From Corynebacterium minutissimum (GTDB lineage: Bacteria > Actinomycetota > Actinomycetes > Mycobacteriales > Mycobacteriaceae), in NCBI RefSeq assembly GCF_016889765.1, contig NZ_CP069533.1, forward strand, positions 2,108,001 to 2,172,000: DNA of 64,000 nt, given 5' to 3'. The notes under the pieces were generated by a model. The model was not told the origin of the DNA, did not search any database, and saw nothing but the letters and a program-made list of their open reading frames with translations. Shown piece by piece: positions 57,310 through 64,000 of the stretch. The stretch's first letter is position 1. The number at the start of each line of letters is the position of its first letter. Made by a program: the position numbers and the translations under genes.

Positions 57310-58815
57310 ATGAACATGAGGAACTCGAACATGGATCACTCGCAGGATCCCCGCCGCACGCACGCGGGAAGCGAGTCTACTGGTTGGAACCAGCCCCGTA
57401 CTGATGCTCAAGGCTCACAAGGTTCCAACGGTTTCGGCAACCGTCCCAGCGACGGGCCCCACATGAATCAAGGCGCGACGGGAGCTCCGTCCTCGCCCGC
57501 ATTCCGCGCCGCCCAGGCCCCGTACGGTGGTCAAACCTCGGCTCACAACCAGGGTCCGGTTAGCGGTGCGGCCTCTGGCTTTGGCGGACAGCGCCCTCAG
57601 AACCAGCAGCCCTATCGTGGCCGCGGATTCGGTACTTCTCAGCCGGCGGCTCAGAACCAGCAAACATTCGGGAACCAGCAGGCACCCGGTGTGCACCTTG
57701 TACCGAATGAGCAGAACGAAAAGCCGAAGCGCAAAGTGGGGTTAGGAACTGCACTGGCGATGATGCTCGTGGGGGCGGTGGCACTCGGAGGCGTTACCGG
57801 CGCTGTCGTAGGCGCGATGGGTAATAATGGCGACTCCACCTCGACTGTCAACGAGGTCCTGCAAAATAAGCCGGTGGCCAACAGTACTGGCAAGGAACCT
57901 GCAGCAGGGTCGGTGGAGGACGTCGCATCGAAGGTGCTTCCGGCGGTGGTGTCTATCTTCAGTATCACCCGTTCCGGCGGTGCTGAAGGTTCCGGATCCA
58001 TCATTTCTCCAGACGGCTATGTTCTGACCAACCACCACGTCGTAGCCGGTGCTGACCAAGGTGGACGTCTCGAGGTCACGATGAATGACGGTTCTCGTCA
58101 TTCCGCTACCTTTGTGGCGTCGGATGCCACGACGGACGTTGCTGTCATCAAGATTGATGACGCTACGGATCTTCCTTTCCTGGAGTTTGGTGACTCCGAA
58201 TCGGCAGCTGTAGGGCAGGAAGTCGTAGCCGTGGGCTCCCCGCTGGGCCTCAACGCAACGGTGACGTCCGGTATCGTCTCGGCGAAGAACCGGCCGGTGC
58301 GTGCCTCACAGGAGGGTGGTGAGTCATCGCTTATCGACGCTATCCAGACCGACGCCGCGGTCAATCCCGGTAACTCAGGTGGTCCTTTGGTGGACATGGA
58401 AGGCAACATCATCGGTATGAATTCGATGATTGCTTCGCTGTCGAGCGGTACAGGTTCAGAAGGCGGTTCAATTGGTCTGGGCTTTGCTATCCCGTCGAAC
58501 TTTGCTAAGCGCATGGCCGATGAGCTCATCAACAACGGCAAGGTGAAGCACCCCACCTTGGGTGTAAAGGTACGTGCGCAAAGCGATGTCTACGGAGCCG
58601 AAATCGTTGACGTTGACCGCGATAGTCCCGCGGATAAGGCAGGGCTGAAGGCTGGCGATATTGTCACTCGTGTCGATGACCGCCTCATTGAGAGTTCTGA
58701 TTCGCTCATCGCGGCTACGCGTTCCCAAGAATTTGGAGCGACTGTCACTCTTGAGGTGACGAGGCCAGATAGCGAAGATTCGCGACAGGTAGAGGTAACG
58801 CTGGCGAGCGAGTAA
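57310..58815 (+). CDS. pepD: HtrA-like serine protease PepD
   Basis: A 501-residue protease. About 135 cytoplasmic Gln/Gly/Asn-rich residues precede one membrane helix (VGLGTALAMMLVGAVALGGVTGAVVGAM). The external trypsin-fold domain has His243 (TNHHVVAG), Asp276 (TTDVAVIKID) and Ser356 (NPGNSGGPLVD). A PDZ domain ends the protein (LGVKVRAQSDVYGAEIVDVDRDSPADKAGLKAGDIV). In mycobacteria PepD is induced by MprAB and degrades or guards misfolded envelope proteins. Start ATG 57310; ATG 57331 (MDHSQDP) is also possible. 110 bases separate it from mprB, so it may have its own MprA-controlled promoter. Confidence 0.93.
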   Translation: MNMRNSNMDHSQDPRRTHAGSESTGWNQPRTDAQGSQGSNGFGNRPSDGPHMNQGATGAPSSPAFRAAQAPYGGQTSAHNQGPVSGAASGFGGQRPQNQQPYRGRGFGTSQPAAQNQQTFGNQQAPGVHLVPNEQNEKPKRKVGLGTALAMMLVGAVALGGVTGAVVGAMGNNGDSTSTVNEVLQNKPVANSTGKEPAAGSVEDVASKVLPAVVSIFSITRSGGAEGSGSIISPDGYVLTNHHVVAGADQGGRLEVTMNDGSRHSATFVASDATTDVAVIKIDDATDLPFLEFGDSESAAVGQEVVAVGSPLGLNATVTSGIVSAKNRPVRASQEGGESSLIDAIQTDAAVNPGNSGGPLVDMEGNIIGMNSMIASLSSGTGSEGGSIGLGFAIPSNFAKRMADELINNGKVKHPTLGVKVRAQSDVYGAEIVDVDRDSPADKAGLKAGDIVTRVDDRLIESSDSLIAATRSQEFGATVTLEVTRPDSEDSRQVEVTLASE

Positions 58816-58830
58816 GTTTACAAATATCCA

Positions 58831-58864
58831 CGCGGCCTAGAAGCCTCTGTGTCTCTAGGCCGCG
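58831..58864 (+). terminator. Hairpin after pepD
   Basis: CGCGGCCTAGA and TCTAGGCCGCG form a perfect 11-base stem with a 12-base loop, 15 bases after the pepD stop. No T-run follows, so termination may be weak. Confidence 0.45.
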
Positions 58865-58961
58865 CAGCGACCGCCAGACGCACGATCTAGAGACAACACA
58901 GCGACAACATCGAGACGACACTGAGATGACGATGGGCCTTCGGCCTTAAGGAGACACCGCC

Positions 58962-59555
58962 TTGGCAGAGAAAACCGACACCACAGACTTGTTGGGACGC
59001 GACGCTTCGCACGAGCTGGATGACGTCAACGAACCCGATGATGCGTTCCTGTTCGCCAGCGAACAGGAACAGAGCGTGCAGGCCCCGCGCCGTGCGCTAG
59101 TCGTCATCGTTACGGATCACCCGGATGACTCCGCACAGGATACTTCGCGCCTTGCAGGTGAGCTGCTGGTGGAAGCCGGCTTCACCGTCGATGGCGCGGT
59201 GATAGTTCGCTCGAAGAAGTCTAAGATCCGCCAGGCCATTGAAACTGGTGTTGTCGGCGGCGTGGATCTTGTTCTCACGATTGGCGGTACCGGCGTGGGC
59301 CCTCGCGATAAAACTCCGGAGGCGACCCGTGCGGTGCTGGATCAAATGGTTCCCGGTGTTGCTCAGGCACTGCGTTCCTCCGGCCAAGCCTGTGGAGCAG
59401 TGGATGCGTGCACGTCCCGCGGTATTTCTGGTGTGTCTGGCTCCACCGTGATCGTGAATGTGGCTTCCTCTCGCGCCGCTGTGCGTGACGGCATGGCCAC
59501 GCTGACTCCGCTGGTGCACCACCTCGTCGACCAGCTCCAGAAGTCAAGCGTCTAA
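58962..59555 (+). CDS. moaB: MoaB/Mog-type molybdopterin adenylyltransferase-like protein
   Basis: A 197-residue protein. After a 40-residue acidic lead (DELDDVNEPDDAF-like) comes a MoCF-binding domain: ALVVIVTDHPDDSAQDTSR, VDLVLTIGGTGVGPRDKTPEAT and GSTVIVNVASSRAAV. The GGTGxxxRD motif of MogA/MoaB enzymes is present. In M. tuberculosis moaB2 lies at this place. The TTG start is supported by AAGGAG 8 bases upstream and the lack of a better codon. Confidence 0.88.
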   Translation: MAEKTDTTDLLGRDASHELDDVNEPDDAFLFASEQEQSVQAPRRALVVIVTDHPDDSAQDTSRLAGELLVEAGFTVDGAVIVRSKKSKIRQAIETGVVGGVDLVLTIGGTGVGPRDKTPEATRAVLDQMVPGVAQALRSSGQACGAVDACTSRGISGVSGSTVIVNVASSRAAVRDGMATLTPLVHHLVDQLQKSSV

Positions 59556-59803
59556 TGGACCATTCTGAACAGCGCCCTGCGCGCCGTCGCCGCCGCGCGC
59601 AGCGCCCGTCCACTGCGGAGAATTATGACCGCAGTTTTGATGCTCCCAGCCTAGATGCTCGAAGCACCGAGCACACCGGGGGAGAAGATGAGCTACGCAG
59701 CGTCTCCTTTGACGAGGCTGCAGCTGTTGGCGGCGACGACGAGCCCACCGGCGAAGCTTTTTACCGCGAAAATATGCCACCTCACTTCGGCTCGACGCAG
59801 TAG
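59555..59803 (+). CDS. Small conserved acidic protein after moaB
   Basis: An 82-residue soluble protein whose ATG overlaps the moaB stop (TAATG). A basic Arg-rich start (RPARRRRRAQRPS) is followed by an acidic part (EDELRSVSFDEAAAVGGDDE) and the end FYRENMPPHF. Small proteins of this kind often follow moaB in corynebacteria; no function is known. Overlap and position make it a likely real gene. Confidence 0.6.
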   Translation: MDHSEQRPARRRRRAQRPSTAENYDRSFDAPSLDARSTEHTGGEDELRSVSFDEAAAVGGDDEPTGEAFYRENMPPHFGSTQ

Positions 59804-59897
59804 GGAAGTAGAGGGGCCAGAGGAACGAACAGGACAAGAGGCACAAGTGCCACATACCTATTCGCAAAAGGCCGAAGGCCGCCCCAGAAAACGAAAG

Positions 59898-59932
59898 AAG
59901 GCCAGCCCTTTCTCCGCGAAAGGGCTGGCCTT
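59898..59932. terminator. Bidirectional terminator between small ORF and mscL
   Basis: AAGGCCAGCCCTTTC-TCCGC-GAAAGGGCTGGCCTT: a perfect 15-base stem. T-rich sequence (TTCTTTCGTTTTC) follows on the minus strand, so it ends mscL best. Confidence 0.85.
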
Positions 59933-59965
59933 ACAGCAAGCGTGAACGCTTGTGAACAGCCGAAC

Positions 59966-60385
59966 CTACTTGGTCGTCGTGTTGGTGGTGCCACCATTCT
60001 CAGCAGCGAGAAGGTCGCGGATTTCGGCTAGGAGCTGCTCGGAGGTCGGGGCAGCTTCCTCCGGGTCCACGCCCTGGCGGCGCTTAGCGCGCTCGGTCAG
60101 TGCGTTAATCGGCGCAACGATGCCGAAGTAGACCACAGCGGCGATGATGAGGAAGTTGATGGCGGCGGTAATCACTGCGCCGAAGTCGAGGAAGGTATCC
60201 GGGTTGTCAGTGATAGCGAATCCGAGAGCGCCAACGTCCGCAGAACCAAAAGAGTTGATGAGCGGCTGGATGAGGTGATCCGTCACGGCGGTGACAATTG
60301 CGGTGAAGGCAGAACCGATGATGACTGCTACGGCGAGTTCGATGACGTTGCCGCGCATGATGAAATCTTTAAAGCCCTTGAGCAT
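59966..60385 (-). CDS. mscL: Large-conductance mechanosensitive channel MscL
   Basis: A 139-residue channel: amphipathic start MLKGFKDFIMRGNVIELAVA, TM1 (VIELAVAVIIGSAFTAIVTAV), a periplasmic loop (GALGFAITDNPDTFLDFG), TM2 (AAINFLIIAAVVYFGIVAPI) and a helical C-terminal bundle (SEQLLAEIRDLLAA). A pentamer that opens on membrane stretch to release solutes in hypo-osmotic shock. AAGGA lies upstream of the ATG; TATAGC is a likely -10. Confidence 0.96.
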   Translation of the reverse strand: MLKGFKDFIMRGNVIELAVAVIIGSAFTAIVTAVTDHLIQPLINSFGSADVGALGFAITDNPDTFLDFGAVITAAINFLIIAAVVYFGIVAPINALTERAKRRQGVDPEEAAPTSEQLLAEIRDLLAAENGGTTNTTTK

Positions 60386-60663
60386 AGGAATGTCCTTATC
60401 TGCTATAGCCTCGCGACTTACTGCGGCGCGGTCGAACGCAGGGCGATCGGTGCGGCAGTAGGAAAACTCTAGAGAAAGAGGCGAGGCTGAGTGGAAAATT
60501 ACTGTGATGAGAGGCCACGTGGCGGCGCGGTGCCGTCAGCAGCGTCTGCGCTGTTGGGCTGTGGCGCCTAGGGTGGACAGAGATACCGTAGTCCGTTTGT
60601 GGTGATACCGGCAAGATGTAGAGACAGCGTTGCGCCTAAACGAGCCGACTATCACAGTTGTGG

Positions 60664-61323
60664 TCAGCTGTGTGCCCGGTCGCCCACAATGACGACCGTA
60701 AGCGGCTGGGCCAGGGAGGCTGCCGCGACGGCTTCTGCGGCATCTGCCGGGAGCGCAACGAGCAATGTGCGTCCCCTCGCACCGTCATCAGTTGTGCCTA
60801 CGGAGATTACACGCGCACCGCTAGCGATAGTTGGACCATGTACGGCAGAGAACTCGACATCTAGTGCTTCTGCCTCACCTGTGCTGCTGCCACCAACGAT
60901 GTTGACCGTATCGCCATGGTGCAGATTCGAAGCTATCTCAGGTTCAGCCAACGTGAGTGGGATGAGATGGGCATCTTCCATACCGAAATCTGCGATGAGA
61001 TCTGAGCTCAGCAGGCGCGTCGTCGTGAGGATTTCTCCTGGGCTGGCGGAGGCCAGGAGCACTCGGCCCACCACGTCTTCCGGGTTGCTGCCCACAGCGG
61101 TGGCAGGAAGCAGGGAGGAAGGGACGCGGGCTAGGGAGACATCATCGCGTGTGAGTTTCTCACCCGCGCTGACCTCTCGAGCCATGACAACGGTATGGGG
61201 ATGCTCACGTGTCGAGGCCACAGCGCTGAGACCAGCGGCCACGAGCAAAACGCAGGCCAGTACGCGGCGCAGGAGAACGCTGCGCCGGTGCCCCGGTGTG
61301 CGTAGAAGCTGGAGAAAGTCCAT
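60664..61323 (-). CDS. SAF-domain membrane-anchored protein
   Basis: A 219-residue protein with a membrane helix near the start (LLRRVLACVLLVAAGLSAVA) and an external SAF domain (VVMAREVSAGEKLTRDDVSLARVPSSLL...VGRVLLASASPGEILTTTRLL), as in CpaB/RcpC pilus proteins and antifreeze-like domains. The C-terminal half (HGDTVNIVGGSS...TLLVALPADAAEAVAAASLA) matches CpaB-like proteins. No pilus genes are nearby, so a role in pili is not shown. An AAGAAGG site lies before ATG 61323. Confidence 0.8.
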   Translation of the reverse strand: MDFLQLLRTPGHRRSVLLRRVLACVLLVAAGLSAVASTREHPHTVVMAREVSAGEKLTRDDVSLARVPSSLLPATAVGSNPEDVVGRVLLASASPGEILTTTRLLSSDLIADFGMEDAHLIPLTLAEPEIASNLHHGDTVNIVGGSSTGEAEALDVEFSAVHGPTIASGARVISVGTTDDGARGRTLLVALPADAAEAVAAASLAQPLTVVIVGDRAHS

Positions 61324-61379
61324 GCCTTCTTAGACTGGGCCTAGGTTCAGTCGGTTCCCAGAGTGCTATTCCCAGAGCT

Positions 61380-61946
61380 CTATAACCAACGCATTTCGCG
61401 CTCGGTAAGGATGCCGTCCACGGGGCGATCGTGCTCTTCATAAGGCACCTCGCGAACTTCTGTGGAGTGCACGAGCGCGACAACCGGCGGGTGCCCCGTT
61501 GGCAGTGGGCTAAGGGCTCTGTCGTAATAGCCGGCGCCTTTACCCAGCCGCATACCGGAGGGGCTCACAGCCATAGCTGGGGCCAGAATGAGGTCCAGTG
61601 TTGCCAGGATCGAACTCGAGTGGCGCTCGCCGATGGGCTCCGCAATACCTAGCGCGCCAGGGCGCATGGAGTGTGGGCCGTCGTACAGTGACCACAGTAA
61701 CTGGCCCTGTGGAGCGGAAATAGGCAGATACACCTGCGCGCAGGCTGCCTGGACAGTGTCCACAAACGCCGAACCGCCAGGCTCCGTTCCCAGTGGATAG
61801 TAAGCAGCCACCTTCATTTCGGGAGTCAACAGGGAACGTACCCCTCTACACCAGGCTTGATTATCCTCCTCGCGCTGCTCGGCACTCCGTGTGCGTCGAG
61901 CGTGGAGAAGTTGGGCTCTGAGAGCATCCTTAGTGGAAGTTGTCAT
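61380..61946 (-). CDS. 5-formyltetrahydrofolate cyclo-ligase
   Basis: A 188-residue enzyme that uses ATP to turn 5-formyl-THF into 5,10-methenyl-THF. Seen: the lead KDALRAQLLHARRTRS, VAAYYPLGTEPGG, and the ATP-binding end GMRLGKGAGYYDRAL (GxGxGYYDR motif) and DRPVDGILTERE. A TATGAT -10 element ends 8 bases before the ATG, so the mRNA is probably leaderless. Divergent from galU with 70 bases between starts. Confidence 0.92.
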   Translation of the reverse strand: MTTSTKDALRAQLLHARRTRSAEQREEDNQAWCRGVRSLLTPEMKVAAYYPLGTEPGGSAFVDTVQAACAQVYLPISAPQGQLLWSLYDGPHSMRPGALGIAEPIGERHSSSILATLDLILAPAMAVSPSGMRLGKGAGYYDRALSPLPTGHPPVVALVHSTEVREVPYEEHDRPVDGILTEREMRWL

Positions 61947-61954
61947 GGATATAA

Positions 61955-62009
61955 ATCATAGAATGGTCGCGTAGCGCAGCGCAGTGACGCGGTGGACGCA
62001 TTGTAAACT
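61955..62009. promoter_or_regulatory. Divergent -10 elements: cyclo-ligase and galU
   Basis: TATGAT (minus, 61955-61960) lies 8 bases before ATG 61946; TAAACT (plus, 62004-62009) lies 7 bases before ATG 62017. Both transcripts are predicted leaderless. Confidence 0.5.
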
Positions 62010-62016
62010 GGAATCT

Positions 62017-62946
62017 ATGGCTATTGCACATGAGGATTCCTCGACAGGGATCGCCACGGTTGTTGTCCCCGCTGCCGGCATGGGCACCCGCTTTCTGCCC
62101 GCCACAAAAACTGTGCCGAAGGAGCTGCTCCCCGTCGTAGATACGCCGGGTATTGAGCTGATCGCGGAGGAAGCCGCGTCCGTCGGCGCCCAGCGCCTGG
62201 CTGTGATCACCGCGCCGAACAAACAGGAAGTGATGCGTCACTTCGAGGAGTTTCCTGAACTCGTCGATACTCTTGATTCCCGCGGCAAAGACGAACAGGT
62301 AGGCAAGGTTAAGCGCGCCTCCCAGCTAATCCACCCCATTTCCGTCCCTCAGGAGAAGCCACTGGGATTGGGGCACGCGGTGGGGCTGGCAGAATCCGTT
62401 TTGGATGATGACGAGGAGTACTTCGCCGTCATGTTGCCGGATGACATTGTTCTCCCCGCCACCGTAATGGGGGAGATGGCGCGCGTGCGTGCTGCACTAG
62501 GCGGCAGCGTGCTGTGTGCTTTCGAGGTCTCCCGTGAAGAGACGTTTAACTATGGTGTCTTTGATGTGGAGGACACCAATGTCCCGGGTGTGAAAAAGGT
62601 CGTCGGCATGGTGGAAAAGCCCGACCCAGAGGACGCACCGTCTAATCTCGTGGCAACTGGCCGCTATCTGCTCGACCGTCAGATTTTTGATGCTTTGCGC
62701 CGAATTAAACCTGGTAAGGGCGGCGAATTGCAGCTCACTGATGCCATTGAGCTGCTCATCACCGAGGGGCACCCGGTTCATGTCGTCGTACACCAAGGTA
62801 AGCGCCATGACTTGGGTAACCCGGGTGGTTATATCCCAGCTAACGTCGATTTTGGTCTGCGTGATCAGAAGTACGGTCCGGCACTGTACAAGGCGATTAA
62901 GCAGATCATGGATGAGTATGAGGCAGAGAACGGCCTCAAGGGTTAG
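62017..62946 (+). CDS. galU: UTP-glucose-1-phosphate uridylyltransferase
   Basis: A 309-residue GalU making UDP-glucose, precursor of cell-wall arabinogalactan and trehalose. Seen: VVPAAGMGTRFLPATKTVPKELLPV (nucleotide loop and Lys), GLGHAVGLAESVL, VMLPDDIVLP (metal Asp), FNYGVFDVE, VGMVEKP and HDLGNPGGYIPANVDFGL. ATG 62017 is chosen because of the -10 element 7 bases upstream; the open frame to 61984 would include that promoter. Confidence 0.95.
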   Translation: MAIAHEDSSTGIATVVVPAAGMGTRFLPATKTVPKELLPVVDTPGIELIAEEAASVGAQRLAVITAPNKQEVMRHFEEFPELVDTLDSRGKDEQVGKVKRASQLIHPISVPQEKPLGLGHAVGLAESVLDDDEEYFAVMLPDDIVLPATVMGEMARVRAALGGSVLCAFEVSREETFNYGVFDVEDTNVPGVKKVVGMVEKPDPEDAPSNLVATGRYLLDRQIFDALRRIKPGKGGELQLTDAIELLITEGHPVHVVVHQGKRHDLGNPGGYIPANVDFGLRDQKYGPALYKAIKQIMDEYEAENGLKG

Positions 62947-63005
62947 CCTCTGCGCATTATGATCTAGTTCATCCCTGAAGAGCCCACAACAAAGGTAGGC
63001 GGTTT

Positions 63006-64000
63006 ATGCGTTCGGTCGATGACCAGATGGCATTTGTTCTTGATGCAGCGGTGACCCCGGAACCGGTGCGCATCGCTATCGCGAATGCTCTGGGTCTCAA
63101 GTGTGCCGAGGAGGTGCAGGCCAACCAGCCATTGCCGGGTTTTCCGCAGGCAGCGATTGACGGTTACGCTGTCCGTGCCGTCGACGTCGGTGGTGAAAGG
63201 GCGCTCAAAGCTCGCTCACGACAGTCCGAAGAGGACGTCGATGGCTCTGCTGCGGAGCCGGAAGTCGAGCGTTCCCTTCCGGTGGTGGGCGAGGTACCCG
63301 CAGGCTCCCGTCAGCCGCTTCGCTTGCAGCCTAAGCAGGCGGTTCGTGTCTATACAGGTGCGCCGTTGCCGACTCTCGCTGACGCCGTCCTTCCCCTTGA
63401 ATGGTCAGATCGCGGCCGCAAGCGCGTCACCTCGCACCGTCCAGTGCGTTCGGGCGATTTCGTGCGCCGTGTGGGTGATGATATCCAGCCCGGCGATGTC
63501 GCGGTATCTTCAGGAACGATCCTGGGACCAGCACAGATTGGATTGCTCGCGGCAGTGGGCCGTTCCAAGGTTCTGGCTTATCCGCGCCCGCGCGTGACCA
63601 TCGTGTCCTACGGCAAAGAGCTTGTTGACATTGATCGCGAACCCGGTCTTGGGCAGGTGTTTGACGTCAACTCCTACTCCTTGGCGGCGGCCGCTAAGGA
63701 AGCAGGTGCCGACGTACAGCGCGTGGGTATCGCGGCCGGTGAACCGCGCCGCGTGCGCGAAGCACTGGAGACTTATCTGGCACGTAGTGAAGTCCTAGTT
63801 ATTTCAGGGGCCGTGGGCGGTGCCGGTGCGGAGGAGATCCGGGAGGTCCTTGATGAGCTTGGTGATGTCGATACCTCTCGCGTCGCAATGCACCCAGGCT
63901 CAGTTCAGGGCTTTGGGCTCTTGGGTGAGGAGCGCATTCCGACGTTCCTGTTGCCATCGAACCCGGTGTCGGCTCTCGTCATCTTTGAAGTCTTTGTTCG
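63006..64000 (+). CDS. moeA: Molybdopterin molybdenumtransferase MoeA, N-terminal part
   Basis: The frame is open from ATG 63006 to the window end, about 331 residues. Seen in order: MRSVDDQMAFVLDAAV, LPGFPQAAIDGYAVRA, PVVGEVPAGSRQPLRLQP, VRVYTGAPLPTLADAVLPLE, ILGPAQIGLLAAVGRSKVLAYPRPRVTIVSYGKELVD and VFDVNSYSLAAAAKEAGADV. In the MPT-binding region ISGAVGGAGAEEI replaces the usual SGGVSxGxxD, so the Asp and glycine pattern is altered. This actinobacterial moeA1 next to galU may have lost normal activity or use a variant site. GGTAGGCGG lies upstream of the ATG. Confidence 0.9.
   Translation, partial: MRSVDDQMAFVLDAAVTPEPVRIAIANALGLKCAEEVQANQPLPGFPQAAIDGYAVRAVDVGGERALKARSRQSEEDVDGSAAEPEVERSLPVVGEVPAGSRQPLRLQPKQAVRVYTGAPLPTLADAVLPLEWSDRGRKRVTSHRPVRSGDFVRRVGDDIQPGDVAVSSGTILGPAQIGLLAAVGRSKVLAYPRPRVTIVSYGKELVDIDREPGLGQVFDVNSYSLAAAAKEAGADVQRVGIAAGEPRRVREALETYLARSEVLVISGAVGGAGAEEIREVLDELGDVDTSRVAMHPGSVQGFGLLGEERIPTFLLPSNPVSALVIFEVFV

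Noticed and set aside
1..64000. CRISPR array or prophage
   Set aside because: No regularly spaced direct repeats and no phage structural, integrase or lysis genes were seen; the only mobile DNA is around 10-18 kb.

Overview
The window is a chromosomal segment of a Corynebacterium. It is GC-rich and has actinobacterial codon use. Its gene blocks match the C. glutamicum / M. tuberculosis order as I remember it: a DUF485 gene with an MctC-type symporter; mrx1-folA-thyA-cysQ | lhr-nei; pgi; chorismate mutase | pcrA; a PerM-like gene with purN-purH; amtR; a zinc-free ribosomal protein cluster; and mprA-mprB-pepD-moaB | mscL | galU-moeA. Both ends cut genes: an FKBP isomerase at the left and moeA at the right. 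Species cannot be settled from the sequence; a skin or mucosal commensal such as the C. striatum / C. aurimucosum / C. minutissimum group is a guess.

Layout. 0-9.8 kb: FKBP isomerase, aldo-keto reductase, monocarboxylate uptake pair, a lipoprotein with a serine-hydrolase fold, a Tat-exported glycoside-hydrolase-like protein, OsmC, a large cell-surface metallophosphoesterase with a LamG-like domain, and a short TetR regulator with a PH-like partner. 9.8-17.9 kb is the decayed, mobile part: a fragment of a membrane protein gene, an MFS efflux gene broken by several frameshifts, a YbtPQ/IrtAB-like ABC pair behind a broken tandem ATPase gene with a DtxR-like iron box, and an IS3-family element inserted into an IS481-type transposase remnant beside tRNA-Arg(CCU). 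17.9-28 kb: mycoredoxin, folate/thymidylate genes, CysQ, Lhr helicase, Nei-type glycosylase, YccF and an HNH protein. 28-45 kb: pgi, two tandem chymotrypsin-fold proteases, chorismate mutase, PcrA, two LytM peptidases, a PadR-controlled MacB/FtsX-type ABC exporter, a PerM-like membrane protein, purN and purH.

45-50.9 kb is the most interesting region. Six genes lie between purH and amtR: three single-pass membrane proteins with low-complexity regions, a beta-lactamase-fold lipoprotein, a Ser/Thr kinase whose only membrane segment is its extreme C-terminus, and an FHA protein with a C-terminal helical, possibly DNA-binding, domain. Together they look like an envelope-sensing phospho-signalling module that I cannot match to a described system.

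50.9-64 kb is core again: AmtR, a conserved unknown, rpsR-rpsN-rpmG-rpmB and divergent rpmE-rpmF (all lacking zinc-ribbon cysteine pairs), the MprAB-PepD envelope stress system, MoaB, MscL, a SAF-domain protein, 5-formyl-THF cyclo-ligase, GalU and MoeA.

A regulatory theme runs through the window. At least eleven genes have a TANNNT-type -10 element (CATAAT in one case) ending only 5-8 bases before the start codon, which predicts leaderless mRNAs; in several cases this fixed the start used here.
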